The position numbers and the translations under genes were made by a program. Of a stretch of 64,000 nt of DNA, positions 43,656 to 53,162 are shown piece by piece. The notes below the pieces were generated by a model that was given only the letters and a program-made list of their open reading frames with translations, was not told the origin of the DNA and searched no databases. This DNA is from Marinobacterium alkalitolerans (GTDB lineage Bacteria; Pseudomonadota; Gammaproteobacteria; Pseudomonadales; Balneatricaceae). The stretch is taken from NCBI RefSeq assembly GCF_017776525.1, contig NZ_JACVEW010000002.1:1-64000 (forward strand), in the 5' to 3' direction. How positions within the stretch are numbered: the first letter of the stretch is position 1; each line of letters opens with the position of its first letter.

Positions 43656-45026
43656 TCAGCCCTGCTTGGGGCCGACCCAGACTTGCTGAATGTTCACGAA
43701 CTCCATGATGCCGTGCGGGCCCAGCTCGCGGCCGTAGCCGGAGCGCTTAATGCCGCCGCTGGGCAGGCGCGGGTCCGTCTTGACCAGCCCGTTGACAACG
43801 ACTTGCCCCGTTTCTATATCCGAGGCGAGTGCTTCGCCCCTTGAAGTTTCCGTCCAGATGGAGCCGGCCAGACCGAACTCCGAGTCGTTGGCGATACTGA
43901 GTGCCTGCTCGGCCGAGTCGGCCTTCAATACCACGGCGACAGGCCCGAAGGTTTCCTCGCGGCATGCGGGCATGTCATTGGTCACATCGGCCAGCAGGGT
44001 GACGGGATAGAAGTAACCCGGTCCATCGGGCACTTCACCCCCCAGCAGGCAACGGGCACCTGCCGCCCTGGTCTGATCAACCTGACGTGCCAGTTCGGCA
44101 CGCAGTTCTTCACGTGCAATTGGCCCGATATCCGTATCGTCGCTGGCGGGGTCACCCATCTTCAGTGGTGCCAGACGGGCTTCCAGCAGCTCCAGGAAGC
44201 GGTCATAAACCGGCGCCTCGACGATAATGCGCTTGGCGGCGATACAGGACTGACCCGCATTGATGATGCGCGAAAAACCGATCAGATCGGCCGCCTGCTC
44301 CAGATCCGCATCGGCCAGTACGATGGCAGGGTCTGAGCCCCCCAGTTCCAGCACCGCAGGTTTAAGCTCCGAAGCTGCCATGGACGCGACCTTGCTGCCG
44401 CCCACACTGGAGCCGGTGAAGGACACGGCCTTGATGTGAGGGTGCCGGATGGCCGCCTCAACGTCCGGTGTCTTCAGGGGCAGGCTCTGGAGTACACCCG
44501 GGGGCGCATCGGCCTGGACAAAGAGATCGGCAATCGCTTCGGCACAGGCCGGAACGTGCGGGTCATGCTTGATCAAGCAGGTGTTGCCTGCCATCAGTGC
44601 CGGTGCACAGAAACGAAATGCCAGCCAGAAGGGAGCGTTCCAGGGCAGAATCCCCAGCACCGTCCCCAACGGCAGGTGCTGGATATAACTGCGGGTGGCA
44701 TCCGAGGGCAGCTCATAGGTTTTCAGATAGGCTTCCCCGTGCTCGGCGTAGTGCTCTGCGCACCAGGCGGCCTTCTGAACCTCGCCCCGGGCTTCCTTGA
44801 TTGGCTTGCCCATCTCATCGGTCATCAACCGGGCCAGACGCTCTTCCTGATTGCGCATCAGGTTGGCGACGCGCTGTAACAGCCGCGCGCGCTCGTTGAA
44901 AGAGGTCTTGCGCCAGTGCGTGAAACCCTCATGCGCAAGCTGAATACGCTCTTCCATGCCGACACGGTCAAGCGCCGGATAGCTGTGCAGTGTTTGTCCG
45001 TTGGTCGGGTTGGTAACTGTCAGCAT
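43656..45026 (-). CDS. doeC: aldehyde dehydrogenase, probable aspartate-semialdehyde dehydrogenase DoeC
   Basis: A 456-residue NAD(P) aldehyde dehydrogenase: ILPWNAPFWLAFRF binds cofactor, LELGGSDP carries the general base and GQSCIAAKR the nucleophile Cys. PSGGIKRSGYGRELG is the C-terminal signature. As the last gene of the doe cluster, 10 bases after doeA, it is expected to oxidise aspartate semialdehyde to aspartate in ectoine breakdown. By sequence alone it would be called a succinate-semialdehyde-type dehydrogenase. Confidence 0.85.
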   Translation of the reverse strand: MLTVTNPTNGQTLHSYPALDRVGMEERIQLAHEGFTHWRKTSFNERARLLQRVANLMRNQEERLARLMTDEMGKPIKEARGEVQKAAWCAEHYAEHGEAYLKTYELPSDATRSYIQHLPLGTVLGILPWNAPFWLAFRFCAPALMAGNTCLIKHDPHVPACAEAIADLFVQADAPPGVLQSLPLKTPDVEAAIRHPHIKAVSFTGSSVGGSKVASMAASELKPAVLELGGSDPAIVLADADLEQAADLIGFSRIINAGQSCIAAKRIIVEAPVYDRFLELLEARLAPLKMGDPASDDTDIGPIAREELRAELARQVDQTRAAGARCLLGGEVPDGPGYFYPVTLLADVTNDMPACREETFGPVAVVLKADSAEQALSIANDSEFGLAGSIWTETSRGEALASDIETGQVVVNGLVKTDPRLPSGGIKRSGYGRELGPHGIMEFVNIQQVWVGPKQG

Positions 45027-45036
45027 GCTTCCCTCC

Positions 45037-46320
45037 TTAGCGCTTCTTGTCTGCTTTGTGCTTTTTGCCGGAATGCTTCAGCTCTTTTTCCTTTTCCGCT
45101 GCCGGCTCCCGGGCCGGCGTGTCCGGTCTTGGCGTCGGGGCCTGAGGCACTTCAGGGCGCAGCGAAAAGTCCTGGGGGACATCCTCGAAGAAGGAGCCAC
45201 AACCATCCTCTGTTATGTAGAAGGTATCCGAAATACCGCAGGTCTTGTCCCCGTCTACGCCCCACATCCAGGGAATCACGTGGAAGGTCATACCCGGTTC
45301 AAGCACGGAGCTGTCACCGCCCTTGAGGCTGACAATGTATCCCTCGTCCCAGCTCGGCGGGAAGGCGATGCCGATGGAGTACCCTGAGCGGGTGATCAGC
45401 TTGGCACCCACATCATTCTCCGTAATGATGGAGCGCACGATATGGTCGGCATCCGATACTGTCAGGCCCGGTCGCATCTCGGCACGGATGTGGCGTAATG
45501 CTGACTTCATGGTTTCCTGAGCCTTGTACATGGAGTCGGTCAGCTCGCCACAGATTACGGTTCGCATCAGCGCTGCATGGTAGCGGCGGTAGCAGCCACC
45601 GATCTCGAGGAAAACATGGTCACCGGGCTGTACGGTGCGGCCTTCCCAAGTGGCATGACCGATCATGGTCCTTGGACCGGAGGTGACATAGGGCATGACG
45701 GCCGGGAAGTCGCCTCCGGCACTGAACATGGCTTCGCTGATGGCCCCCCCGATTTCGTTTTCGGTGACGCCTGCACGGCAGGCATCAATGCCCGCGTACA
45801 GACCGGCCTTGGCAGCTTTGGCCGCAATGCGCATGGCATCCAGCTCGTAGTTGGACTTGCACTTGCGACCCTCTTCCACGATGCCGAAGCAGTCCATCAG
45901 GCGACCGCCCTTGAAGGCGGTCTTGAAGTAATCTTGATGGTAGGCCGGGAAGAAGTAGCTGTTGCGCTCATATCCCAGCACCTTGTCGGACAGGCCGAAC
46001 TCACGCAGCGCTTCGATCAGCATCTGAATGGCATCGCCGGTATCGGAGTAGGGGCGTGTTTTCTCGACCCAGGTACGCGCATGCACGTTGGACTCCTCCA
46101 TCATGCGCGTAATCATGAAAGGTTCGTCCTCCAGTGGTACCACCAGCGCCTGGAAGTAGGAATATCCGGTTGTCTGATAATCGGTGAGATACATCAGGTT
46201 TTCCGGGTCCGTAATGATGACGGCATCCAGCAGGCGCTTGGCCATCCGCTGGCGCAGCTCGCTTAAACGGCGCTGATACTCCTCAAACGGAAACGTCATG
46301 TCATCGCGTTCGCGCATCAT
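45037..46320 (-). CDS. doeA: ectoine hydrolase DoeA (M24 family)
   Basis: A 427-residue pita-bread-fold protein: an N-terminal creatinase-like domain (DAVIITDPENLMYLTDYQTTG) and a C-terminal M24 domain in which several usual metal ligands are replaced (FLEIGGCYRRYHAALMRTV). DoeA opens the ectoine ring to N-acetyl-diaminobutyrates. A lysine-rich tail (KHSGKKHKADKKR) ends the protein. It overlaps doeD by 4 bases. The neighbours make the assignment strong. Confidence 0.9.
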   Translation of the reverse strand: MMRERDDMTFPFEEYQRRLSELRQRMAKRLLDAVIITDPENLMYLTDYQTTGYSYFQALVVPLEDEPFMITRMMEESNVHARTWVEKTRPYSDTGDAIQMLIEALREFGLSDKVLGYERNSYFFPAYHQDYFKTAFKGGRLMDCFGIVEEGRKCKSNYELDAMRIAAKAAKAGLYAGIDACRAGVTENEIGGAISEAMFSAGGDFPAVMPYVTSGPRTMIGHATWEGRTVQPGDHVFLEIGGCYRRYHAALMRTVICGELTDSMYKAQETMKSALRHIRAEMRPGLTVSDADHIVRSIITENDVGAKLITRSGYSIGIAFPPSWDEGYIVSLKGGDSSVLEPGMTFHVIPWMWGVDGDKTCGISDTFYITEDGCGSFFEDVPQDFSLRPEVPQAPTPRPDTPAREPAAEKEKELKHSGKKHKADKKR

Positions 46321-47573
46321 GCACCTCCCATTACGGTGTCGACAGCCTGCTCCAGTGTCTGCAGTCCCTGCTCCAGGTCTTCATCGGAGATAGTCAGTGG
46401 CGGAATCAGTTTGATTACGCGTCCACCCACCCCGCACGGGCCGACCAGCAGGCCGGATTCAAAACAGGTCTTGGCGATCGCCTTGGCACGCGCACCGTCC
46501 ATCACGTCCAGTGCCTGGATCATGCCCTTGCCACGCACTTCAAAACCCTGCGCGTGATAACGCTGTGCCAGTGTCATCAGGCGTGCGCGCATCATTTCAC
46601 CGCGGTCACGGGTCTGCTGCATCAGCTCATCGTCTTCGAAGTAGCGCAGCGCTTCACGGCCGGCGACAAACGAGAAGCCCTGACCGCGGAAGGTGCCGGT
46701 ATGTTCGCCCGGCTGCCAGTGCGCATCATGCTCCGGTTTGACCAGGTTCATGGCCAGTGGTGTGCCGAAGCCGCCGATGCCCTTGGCGAGACAGACAATG
46801 TCCGGGTCCAGACCCATGCCGTCAAAGCTGAAGTAGTGACCGGTACGACCACACCCCACCTGGATATCATCCACGATCAGCAGAGCGCCGGTATCACGTG
46901 CCAGCTGTTGCAGCTCCAGCAGCCATTCGCGGCTGGCAACGTTCACGCCGCCTTCAGCCTGAATGGTTTCAATGATGAAAGCCGCAGGCGGTTCCACGCC
47001 GCTGGAATTGTTTTCAAGTGCCTCACGCAGGGTGTTGAGACAGCCCATGCCGCAACCGGAGGTGGTTTCAAAGGGGGCATGGCTGACGTTGTTCAGAGGC
47101 ACGCCGGCTGCATTGCGGAAGTAGCTGTTGGCGGTACAAGCCAGCGACCCCAGTGTCATGCCATGGAAGCCCTGCGAAAATGCGACCACATGGGTTCGCC
47201 CCGTAACACGGCGAGCCAGCTTGAGTGCCGCTTCAACCGCATTGGTGCCGGTCGGGCCCATGAATTGCAGTTTGTAATTCATGTTGCGTGGCCGCATGAC
47301 CGTGTCCACAAAGGCACGGATAAACTCGCGCTTTACACTGGTTGCCATATCCAGGCTGTGAGCAACGCCATCAGACTCAATGAACCGAATCAGAGCTTCT
47401 TTCATGCGCGGGTTGTTATGGCCAAAATTAAGCACGCCGGCCCCGGCAAAGAAGTCGATATAACTTCGTCCCTGTTCATCCACTTGTCGTGCGTTGGACG
47501 CCGAAGCAAAAACTGTTGGATAAGCTCGGGAGTAACCGCGAATTTCGGATTCCCATTTTTCAAACAGTTCCAT
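46317..47573 (-). CDS. doeD: diaminobutyrate-2-oxoglutarate transaminase DoeD
   Basis: A 418-residue class III transaminase of the EctB/DoeD type: MGPTGTNAVEAALKLARR (105-122), IVDDIQVGCGRTG (233-245) and PLP lysine Lys264 in LAKGIGGFG. It converts L-2,4-diaminobutyrate to aspartate semialdehyde during ectoine use; the same reaction run backwards is EctB. There are no ectA or ectC genes beside it, so the catabolic role is preferred. Confidence 0.88.
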   Translation of the reverse strand: MELFEKWESEIRGYSRAYPTVFASASNARQVDEQGRSYIDFFAGAGVLNFGHNNPRMKEALIRFIESDGVAHSLDMATSVKREFIRAFVDTVMRPRNMNYKLQFMGPTGTNAVEAALKLARRVTGRTHVVAFSQGFHGMTLGSLACTANSYFRNAAGVPLNNVSHAPFETTSGCGMGCLNTLREALENNSSGVEPPAAFIIETIQAEGGVNVASREWLLELQQLARDTGALLIVDDIQVGCGRTGHYFSFDGMGLDPDIVCLAKGIGGFGTPLAMNLVKPEHDAHWQPGEHTGTFRGQGFSFVAGREALRYFEDDELMQQTRDRGEMMRARLMTLAQRYHAQGFEVRGKGMIQALDVMDGARAKAIAKTCFESGLLVGPCGVGGRVIKLIPPLTISDEDLEQGLQTLEQAVDTVMGGA

Positions 47574-47775
47574 GCTGATCTCCTTGTGCGACTAGGCCAT
47601 TCCAGGCAAGCCCCGGATTGGGCCAGCCTGTGGCGTGAGTGATAATGTTGCCGGTGTTTTACCGGGAGAGTGGCAGCGAGATATCAAACAGGGCTCGAAG
47701 GCCGTCTTTGAATGTTGTTTGTTTCACCGTAGGAAAGAAAATGTTCCCCAGCAAGCGGTTTGCAAAACTTTTTTT

Positions 47776-48939
47776 CTAGGGCTCCGGCGCCCCCACCAGA
47801 CGGGAAAACACCTTGACCACCTGACCGATCAGGTCATCGTTGAACGCATATTCCGGGCTGTGACAGGGCGCCTTGTAGGCATCCTCTTTCGACATGCCGA
47901 TCAGGGCGAACGCCCCCGGTATTTCATTCAGGTAGTAGCTGAAATCTTCAGAGGCCATGATCGGGATGTGTATCGGCTTGCACTGCCAGTTCTGGCCCAG
48001 AGCATCTGCCAGCGCATTACGATAGTCCTCCGCGGCATCGGGGTGGTTGATGGTGGCCTCATAGCGCTTGGTGGTGGTGACATGAGCGCTGACACCATAG
48101 GTACGCGCCGTTTCCTCGCTGATATCGGTGATCAGCTGGTTGATGGTCTCTCGTAGCTCTGGCTGGGCCAGTCGAATACTGCCTCCCATTTTGACCCTGT
48201 CAGGGGTGACGGTCGGCGCGTTGATGGCGTCGATACTGGTGACGCTCACCACTGTAGCGGACTGGGGCGGCAAACGACGGCTGACAATCTGCTGCAGGTT
48301 CAGCGTGATGGCAGCGGCGGCCAGGACCGGGTCGCGGCAAAGTTCCGGTTGACTGGCGTGGCCACCTCGTCCCTTGAGCTCGATCTCGAAGGTCCCGTTA
48401 CCGGACATGACGGGGCCATCGGGACACACGGCCTGACCGAACGGAATGGCGGGCCAGTTATGCCAGCCATAAATGCGGTCAACGCCTTCCAGAGCACCAT
48501 CTTCGATCATGCTGCGGGCGCCGTGACCGCCTTCCTCGGCGGGCTGGAAAACCAGCGTGACAGGCCCCGGCAGTTCTGCCTCATGGGCTTTTAGCCAGGC
48601 CGCCGCAGCCCAGAGAGCAGCCGTATGCCCATCATGCCCACAGGCGTGCATCTTGCCCTCGACCTCTGATTTGTAGGGCAGGTCAGTCAGTTCGTGAATG
48701 GGCAGGGCATCAATGTCGCCGCGCAGTGCAATATGCGGTCCCTTGGCATTGGGTGCCAGAGTGGCCAGAGTGCCGAAACGCGCACAACTGCGCCATTCAA
48801 TGCCAAGGCTGTCGAGTTGTTCACGAATCAGGGCGGAGGTGTTTTCCTCCTCCCAGGTCAGCTCAGGCCGGCGGTGCAACTGGTGCCGGAATTGAACTGC
48901 CTGCTGGATAATCTCTTGCCATTTCGCTTGCATCTCCAC
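47776..48939 (-). CDS. doeB2: M20 amidohydrolase, probable N-acetyl-diaminobutyrate deacetylase DoeB2
   Basis: A 387-residue M20 metal-dependent amidohydrolase: ALRGDIDALPI (71-81) and HACGHDGHTAAL (98-109) bind the metals, and QPAEEGGHG contains the catalytic Glu pair; ASEDFSYY is the C-terminal ligand motif. In the ectoine pathway an M20-type enzyme (DoeB2) can take the place of the AstE-like DoeB. A 202-base gap separates it from doeD, which may hold a second promoter. Confidence 0.85.
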   Translation of the reverse strand: MEMQAKWQEIIQQAVQFRHQLHRRPELTWEEENTSALIREQLDSLGIEWRSCARFGTLATLAPNAKGPHIALRGDIDALPIHELTDLPYKSEVEGKMHACGHDGHTAALWAAAAWLKAHEAELPGPVTLVFQPAEEGGHGARSMIEDGALEGVDRIYGWHNWPAIPFGQAVCPDGPVMSGNGTFEIELKGRGGHASQPELCRDPVLAAAAITLNLQQIVSRRLPPQSATVVSVTSIDAINAPTVTPDRVKMGGSIRLAQPELRETINQLITDISEETARTYGVSAHVTTTKRYEATINHPDAAEDYRNALADALGQNWQCKPIHIPIMASEDFSYYLNEIPGAFALIGMSKEDAYKAPCHSPEYAFNDDLIGQVVKVFSRLVGAPEP

Positions 48940-49064
48940 CTCCTTGCCTGTAAGCCTGATTTCAGGCTAGCGTCTAAGCCATCAACACTCAAACGTCGTT
49001 GATGAGAACTATTCACGCATTGATGCGTATACCCTCCATACAGGACTGCCAACGGAGGCAATTG

Positions 49065-51014
49065 ATGATTTTTTTCCGCTCACTTCACAATCGCCTCCTG
49101 CTGGCTCTGGGCCTTGTATGGTTCACCCTGCTGTTTTCGGTCATGTGGCTGGTGTGGAGCTCAGGGCATCAGATGCTTGAGCATGACCTCCGGCGTCATT
49201 TGGACTTTGAGTCCAGGCTCATTTCGCAAACACTGGAACAGCGCCTTCAGCTCAGGATCAGGGCCCTGCAAAAAGTGGCAGGGGCCATGACGACAACCGC
49301 TGAATATCAGCTGTCTCTGATCGCTCGTGATCGCCTGGGGCGAGAAGTGGGGCTTTTGGCCTTTTTTGATAACGTACTGGTTTTTGACACCGCTGCCGAC
49401 ATTATTGCTGACCGACCTCAAGTACCGGGACGCCGGGGCATCAATGTGGCAGATCGAGAATACTACCAGCACGTCATGGCAACCGGTGAGGTTCACATCA
49501 GCGAGCCCTTTATCACCAAATCCAACCCGCGCCCGATATTTAACATCTCGGTTCCGATAAAGAATTTCAATGGTACCGTGATCGGCGTACTGGCCGGCTC
49601 CATGGAACTGCAGCGCAGTGATTTCATGGGTAATCTGCAGAGCTTGTCGGTAGGGGAAACCGGGTATGTCGCCATTGGCAGCCGCGGCAAGCTGAATATC
49701 CTGCATCCGCGCCCGGAAGTGCTGATGAAGCCCATTCCGGGCCCGGACCGGCTGCCGCTGCTGCATGCCGCGTATGAGGGGTTTGAAGGCGTTGAGCGCG
49801 GCCCCTTGCTTGATGGCCGAGAGGCACTGATTGCCTACCGGAAAGTGCCGGTTGCCGGCTGGGTGATCGGGGTTGTGCTGCCGGGGAAAGAGGCGTTCCA
49901 GCTCGTATACGAGATGGAGCGCAAGATGCTGATTGGCGGCGCCATGCTCTTTGTGTTGGCGGCAATCCTGTTTGCGGTGTCCCTGCGCTGGCTGCTCAAG
50001 CCACTGACTCAGCTGGTCGAGGCGGTACGGCGGATTGGCTCGAAGGAAGCCCTTGCGCTGCCCGATGCACACGTAGAAGAAGTGGACCTGATCAGCAGGA
50101 GTTTTAATGAGCTGCTGGATGCCAATGCAGAAGTGGTCGCCGACCTGCATCGACGGGAAAGCTACCTCAACTCAGTGCTGGAAAGCACGCCGCTGGGTGT
50201 GTTCATCGGCAATGAGACGGGTGAAGTCAGCTATGCCAACCCGGCGCTGCGTCAGTTGCTGCCGGTTGGGGCGGGCAACTCGGTGAACTGGGAAGATGCC
50301 GTTCATTCGGATGACTCATCGCGTGTACAGCAGGCCTGGCAGGCCACGCTCACCGAGCAGAAAGCCCTGAAGGAAGTGTTTCGCCTGGTGGATGCGCTGG
50401 GGCAGCAGCACTGGATGGAGATGCGTGCCTCACCGGTTCAGTCTGGAGAGGTGATGGTCGGGGTGGTGGCTATCCTGTCGGATATCACCGAACAGGTCAC
50501 CCAGACCAATGAAGTGCGCTGGCGTGCCGAGCATGATGAGCTGACGGGGCTGTTGAACCGCCACGGGCTGGAGTCGCTGATGACACGGCTCAAGCAGGAA
50601 ATGGCACTGAATAATGACAAGGTGGCCCTGATGCTGATTGATCTGGATGGCTTCAAACAGGTCAATGATGTCGGCGGGCATGTGGCCGGGGATGAAATGC
50701 TCCGTCAGCTGGCAGAGCTGTTTCACCAGCGGGTGCGCCAGAGTGATCAGCTTTGCCGGCTGGGAGGGGATGAGTTCCTCATTGTGATGCCGGGCTGTGA
50801 CGCAGAGCATGCGGCAGAGGTTGCGGAAGTGGTCAGATCCAATGTCGCACGTTTTGAGCTGGTGTTGGGCGAGCATGTTTTCAGAGTGAGTGTCAGTATT
50901 GGTGTGACCGAGCTGCGCAAAGAAGACAGCAATATCGATGACGCTATTCATCGGGCGGATATGGCGTGCTACACCTCCAAGAAGGAGGGTAAAAACCGGT
51001 TTACAGTCGTTTGA
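49065..51014 (+). CDS. membrane diguanylate cyclase with Cache and PAS domains
   Basis: A 649-residue protein: membrane helix (about 8-30), periplasmic Cache sensor (35-280; ADREYYQHVMATGEVHISEP), second helix (near 290), HAMP-like linker, PAS domain (370-480) and GGDEF domain with intact GGDEF at 567-571. RQSD five residues before it is a product-inhibition I-site. It makes cyclic di-GMP in response to an extracellular ligand, unknown. The ATG at 49065 has CGGAGG; an upstream frame extension lacks one. It is divergent from the doe operon, so a related signal is possible. Confidence 0.92.
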   Translation: MIFFRSLHNRLLLALGLVWFTLLFSVMWLVWSSGHQMLEHDLRRHLDFESRLISQTLEQRLQLRIRALQKVAGAMTTTAEYQLSLIARDRLGREVGLLAFFDNVLVFDTAADIIADRPQVPGRRGINVADREYYQHVMATGEVHISEPFITKSNPRPIFNISVPIKNFNGTVIGVLAGSMELQRSDFMGNLQSLSVGETGYVAIGSRGKLNILHPRPEVLMKPIPGPDRLPLLHAAYEGFEGVERGPLLDGREALIAYRKVPVAGWVIGVVLPGKEAFQLVYEMERKMLIGGAMLFVLAAILFAVSLRWLLKPLTQLVEAVRRIGSKEALALPDAHVEEVDLISRSFNELLDANAEVVADLHRRESYLNSVLESTPLGVFIGNETGEVSYANPALRQLLPVGAGNSVNWEDAVHSDDSSRVQQAWQATLTEQKALKEVFRLVDALGQQHWMEMRASPVQSGEVMVGVVAILSDITEQVTQTNEVRWRAEHDELTGLLNRHGLESLMTRLKQEMALNNDKVALMLIDLDGFKQVNDVGGHVAGDEMLRQLAELFHQRVRQSDQLCRLGGDEFLIVMPGCDAEHAAEVAEVVRSNVARFELVLGEHVFRVSVSIGVTELRKEDSNIDDAIHRADMACYTSKKEGKNRFTVV

Positions 51015-51095
51015 TAAGGGGGGCAACGAGCACCTCAGGCCCAAGGCCCAGCAATATTTTTGCCACTGCCCTGGCCACACATAATCCGTATTGAA

Positions 51096-52448
51096 TTACT
51101 TTCCTGAAAGCACGAAAACTTCCAGTGGCTCCGTCTTGTTTTCTTCGTACGATTTAAGGCGCTCAATCGTTTCTTCAGTAAGCCGGTGCCCTTCAGACAA
51201 CAGTAAAAGGCCACTAAAGCCCATCACGTCGCGTGTCAGTTGCATACCGGGTTTGAGATGTGCCGTGGATACGACTTTTTCGTCACGGTTGAGCAAATCC
51301 GCTTCCAGTTTTGGAATGATCCCGGGAAGCACTTCAACCAGGTTGGGGTCGTAAATATGGCCCGAGCGCTTGCGGAGTATATCCAGCGCGGACTTGCTGC
51401 TGTATCGGGTTCTGTGACTGATGCCTCTGATCAGGAAAATGTAGTCTCTTGAAAGCGCCAGAACCCGAGACCCCAGAGGTACCTTTTCGCCGGCCAGCCC
51501 TTCGGGTGACCCCTTACCGTCAAAACGCTCAAACTGGTGCTTGATTGCATGCGCAATAGAGGACAGGTGAGCCACGGGTGACATGGCCTGAAATGCAAGT
51601 TGAGGGTGAGAGAGGAATTCGTTTTTCTGCTCCTCGGTCATTTCGAACCTTGGGGTGCCGGCAAGCTCAGACGGAAGACACAAAACCCCCACTTCTGCCA
51701 ACAAGCCGGTCAGCTTTATCTGTCGGGTTTCGTTTTCATTAAGCTCAAGCGCCTGAGCGATTAGCTGACAAAGCAGGCTGATTTCATTTGCATGGCTGGA
51801 ACTGTCCAACCCACTGAGTGCGAGCAGGTTATAAAAAACACGCACGGTTGCTCGTACTTGTTCCTGAATCTGGCGGTTACGTGTTTCCAGATTCTTCATG
51901 GCTTTGCGGATCTGCTCTGTTCGAAGACGTACCTTGTCTTCAAGCTGATTATTCAGGGATTGCAGCTTTGCATTGCTGTCCTGAAGTTGCTCATTCTGTT
52001 GTTGAACAATGTCTAACAGAGCCTGGTTTTCCGTGCGCAGTCGCTTGATTTCAAGCTCTTCGTCCAGAATTGCAAGCAGCTTGGCTGAGTCCCAGGGTTT
52101 TTGTATGTAGCGATGAATTCGACCTTCATTAACAGCGGCGATGGTTGATTCCATGTCGGCATAGCCAGTAAGGAGTAGCCGTATTGATTCGGGGTGATGA
52201 GTTGCAGCCTGAGCCAGAAACTCGGCTCCATTCATGCCGGGCATACGCATGTCGGAAATGATAAGGTCGTAGTTGTCTTGCCGAAGCAAAGCCAAACCGT
52301 CCTCTCCGTTGTCTGTGGTGACAACTTCATACTGATGTTGAGTGAGCAGCCGCTTCAACGCTCTCAGAATGCTGTTTTCATCGTCAACGCAGAGCACTTT
52401 CCAGGCGGGTGGAGGGGCATGCGGTGTTTCCGTCAGTTCTTTATCCAA
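51096..52448 (-). CDS. response regulator with degenerate HD-GYP output (HnoD-like)
   Basis: A 450-residue regulator: receiver (16-130; phosphoacceptor Asp in LIISDMRMPG, Lys in IQKPWD), coiled coil (140-200), and an HD-GYP-like output in which the HD pair is gone (LLAEVGVL) and GYP reads GSP in FERFDGKGSPEGL. Loss of the metal ligands predicts no phosphodiesterase activity. In Shewanella a regulator of this type, HnoD, allosterically controls the EAL protein HnoB. It is divergent from the HTH regulator next door. Confidence 0.88.
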   Translation of the reverse strand: MDKELTETPHAPPPAWKVLCVDDENSILRALKRLLTQHQYEVVTTDNGEDGLALLRQDNYDLIISDMRMPGMNGAEFLAQAATHHPESIRLLLTGYADMESTIAAVNEGRIHRYIQKPWDSAKLLAILDEELEIKRLRTENQALLDIVQQQNEQLQDSNAKLQSLNNQLEDKVRLRTEQIRKAMKNLETRNRQIQEQVRATVRVFYNLLALSGLDSSSHANEISLLCQLIAQALELNENETRQIKLTGLLAEVGVLCLPSELAGTPRFEMTEEQKNEFLSHPQLAFQAMSPVAHLSSIAHAIKHQFERFDGKGSPEGLAGEKVPLGSRVLALSRDYIFLIRGISHRTRYSSKSALDILRKRSGHIYDPNLVEVLPGIIPKLEADLLNRDEKVVSTAHLKPGMQLTRDVMGFSGLLLLSEGHRLTEETIERLKSYEENKTEPLEVFVLSGK

Positions 52449-52468
52449 GAGGGCAACCTTTGTTCATG

Positions 52469-52490
52469 CAAGTCTCAAATGTCATACTTG
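52469..52490. promoter_or_regulatory. candidate operator in the divergent HD-GYP/HTH promoter region
   Basis: CAAGT (52469-52473) and ACTTG (52486-52490) form an inverted repeat with a 12-base centre in the short divergent gap. It may be bound by the HTH-receiver protein encoded at 52552 (autoregulation), by inference only. Confidence 0.35.
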
Positions 52491-52551
52491 TAATATGAAG
52501 CACCTGTGTTATAAATGCTAGGGCAGATTGCGATAAAATCAAGGGCTGAGA

Positions 52552-53115
52552 ATGAAAACGCTAACCACCGGTGAGATAGCAAAAATATGTGATGTAAACC
52601 TGCGTACTGTCATTCGCTGGATTGAGAGGGGAGACCTTAAGGGCTTCAAGCTCCCGGGAAGGGGTAACAATCGTGTTCTGGTGGAGGATTTCGTTGCGTT
52701 TTTGGAGAGTCACAACATGCCGGTGCCTCCGGAATACGCTCCCAAAAGCAATAATCGTGTGCTGGTTCTGGATGATGAGCCTGCTATTACACGCCTTATC
52801 AGCCGTATTTTGCGGACAGCAGGTTACAGCGTTGATGTGGCGACTGACGGGTTCCAGGGAGGCGCCAAACTGCTGCAGGACAGGCCTTATCTCATCACGC
52901 TGGATCTGAGCATGCCTGGTTTGGATGGATTTCAAGTACTAGACTTTATACGCTCCACTGAAGAGATCAAACACACCAAGGTGGTAGTTGTATCAGCACT
53001 CAGCACGTCCGAGTTGAACCGTGCGCTGGATGCCGGTGCAGATGCTGTTCTGCAAAAGCCTTTTAAAAATCAAGAGCTTACAGATATGGTGGCGCAGCTT
53101 TCTCATGCGGAATAG
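52552..53115 (+). CDS. helix-turn-helix plus receiver regulator (HnoC-like)
   Basis: A 187-residue protein with an N-terminal excisionase/MerR-type helix-turn-helix (TTGEIAKICDVNLRTVIRWI, residues 4-23, continuing to about 52) and a C-terminal receiver (66-185; DDEP, phosphoacceptor in ITLDLSMPG, Lys in LQKPF). DNA binding is therefore likely controlled by phosphorylation. HTH-first order is unusual for a response regulator. It starts the plus-strand signalling operon and resembles the HTH-type H-NOX regulator by domain content. Confidence 0.85.
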   Translation: MKTLTTGEIAKICDVNLRTVIRWIERGDLKGFKLPGRGNNRVLVEDFVAFLESHNMPVPPEYAPKSNNRVLVLDDEPAITRLISRILRTAGYSVDVATDGFQGGAKLLQDRPYLITLDLSMPGLDGFQVLDFIRSTEEIKHTKVVVVSALSTSELNRALDAGADAVLQKPFKNQELTDMVAQLSHAE

Positions 53116-53162
53116 TAGTTGAGTGCTGTAAATTCCTTATCAACCGTCCTGCTGGGGGTGGT

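Noticed and set aside
46554-47642. 362-residue plus-strand frame antisense to doeD
   Set aside because: Shadow of a conserved transaminase gene; no family.
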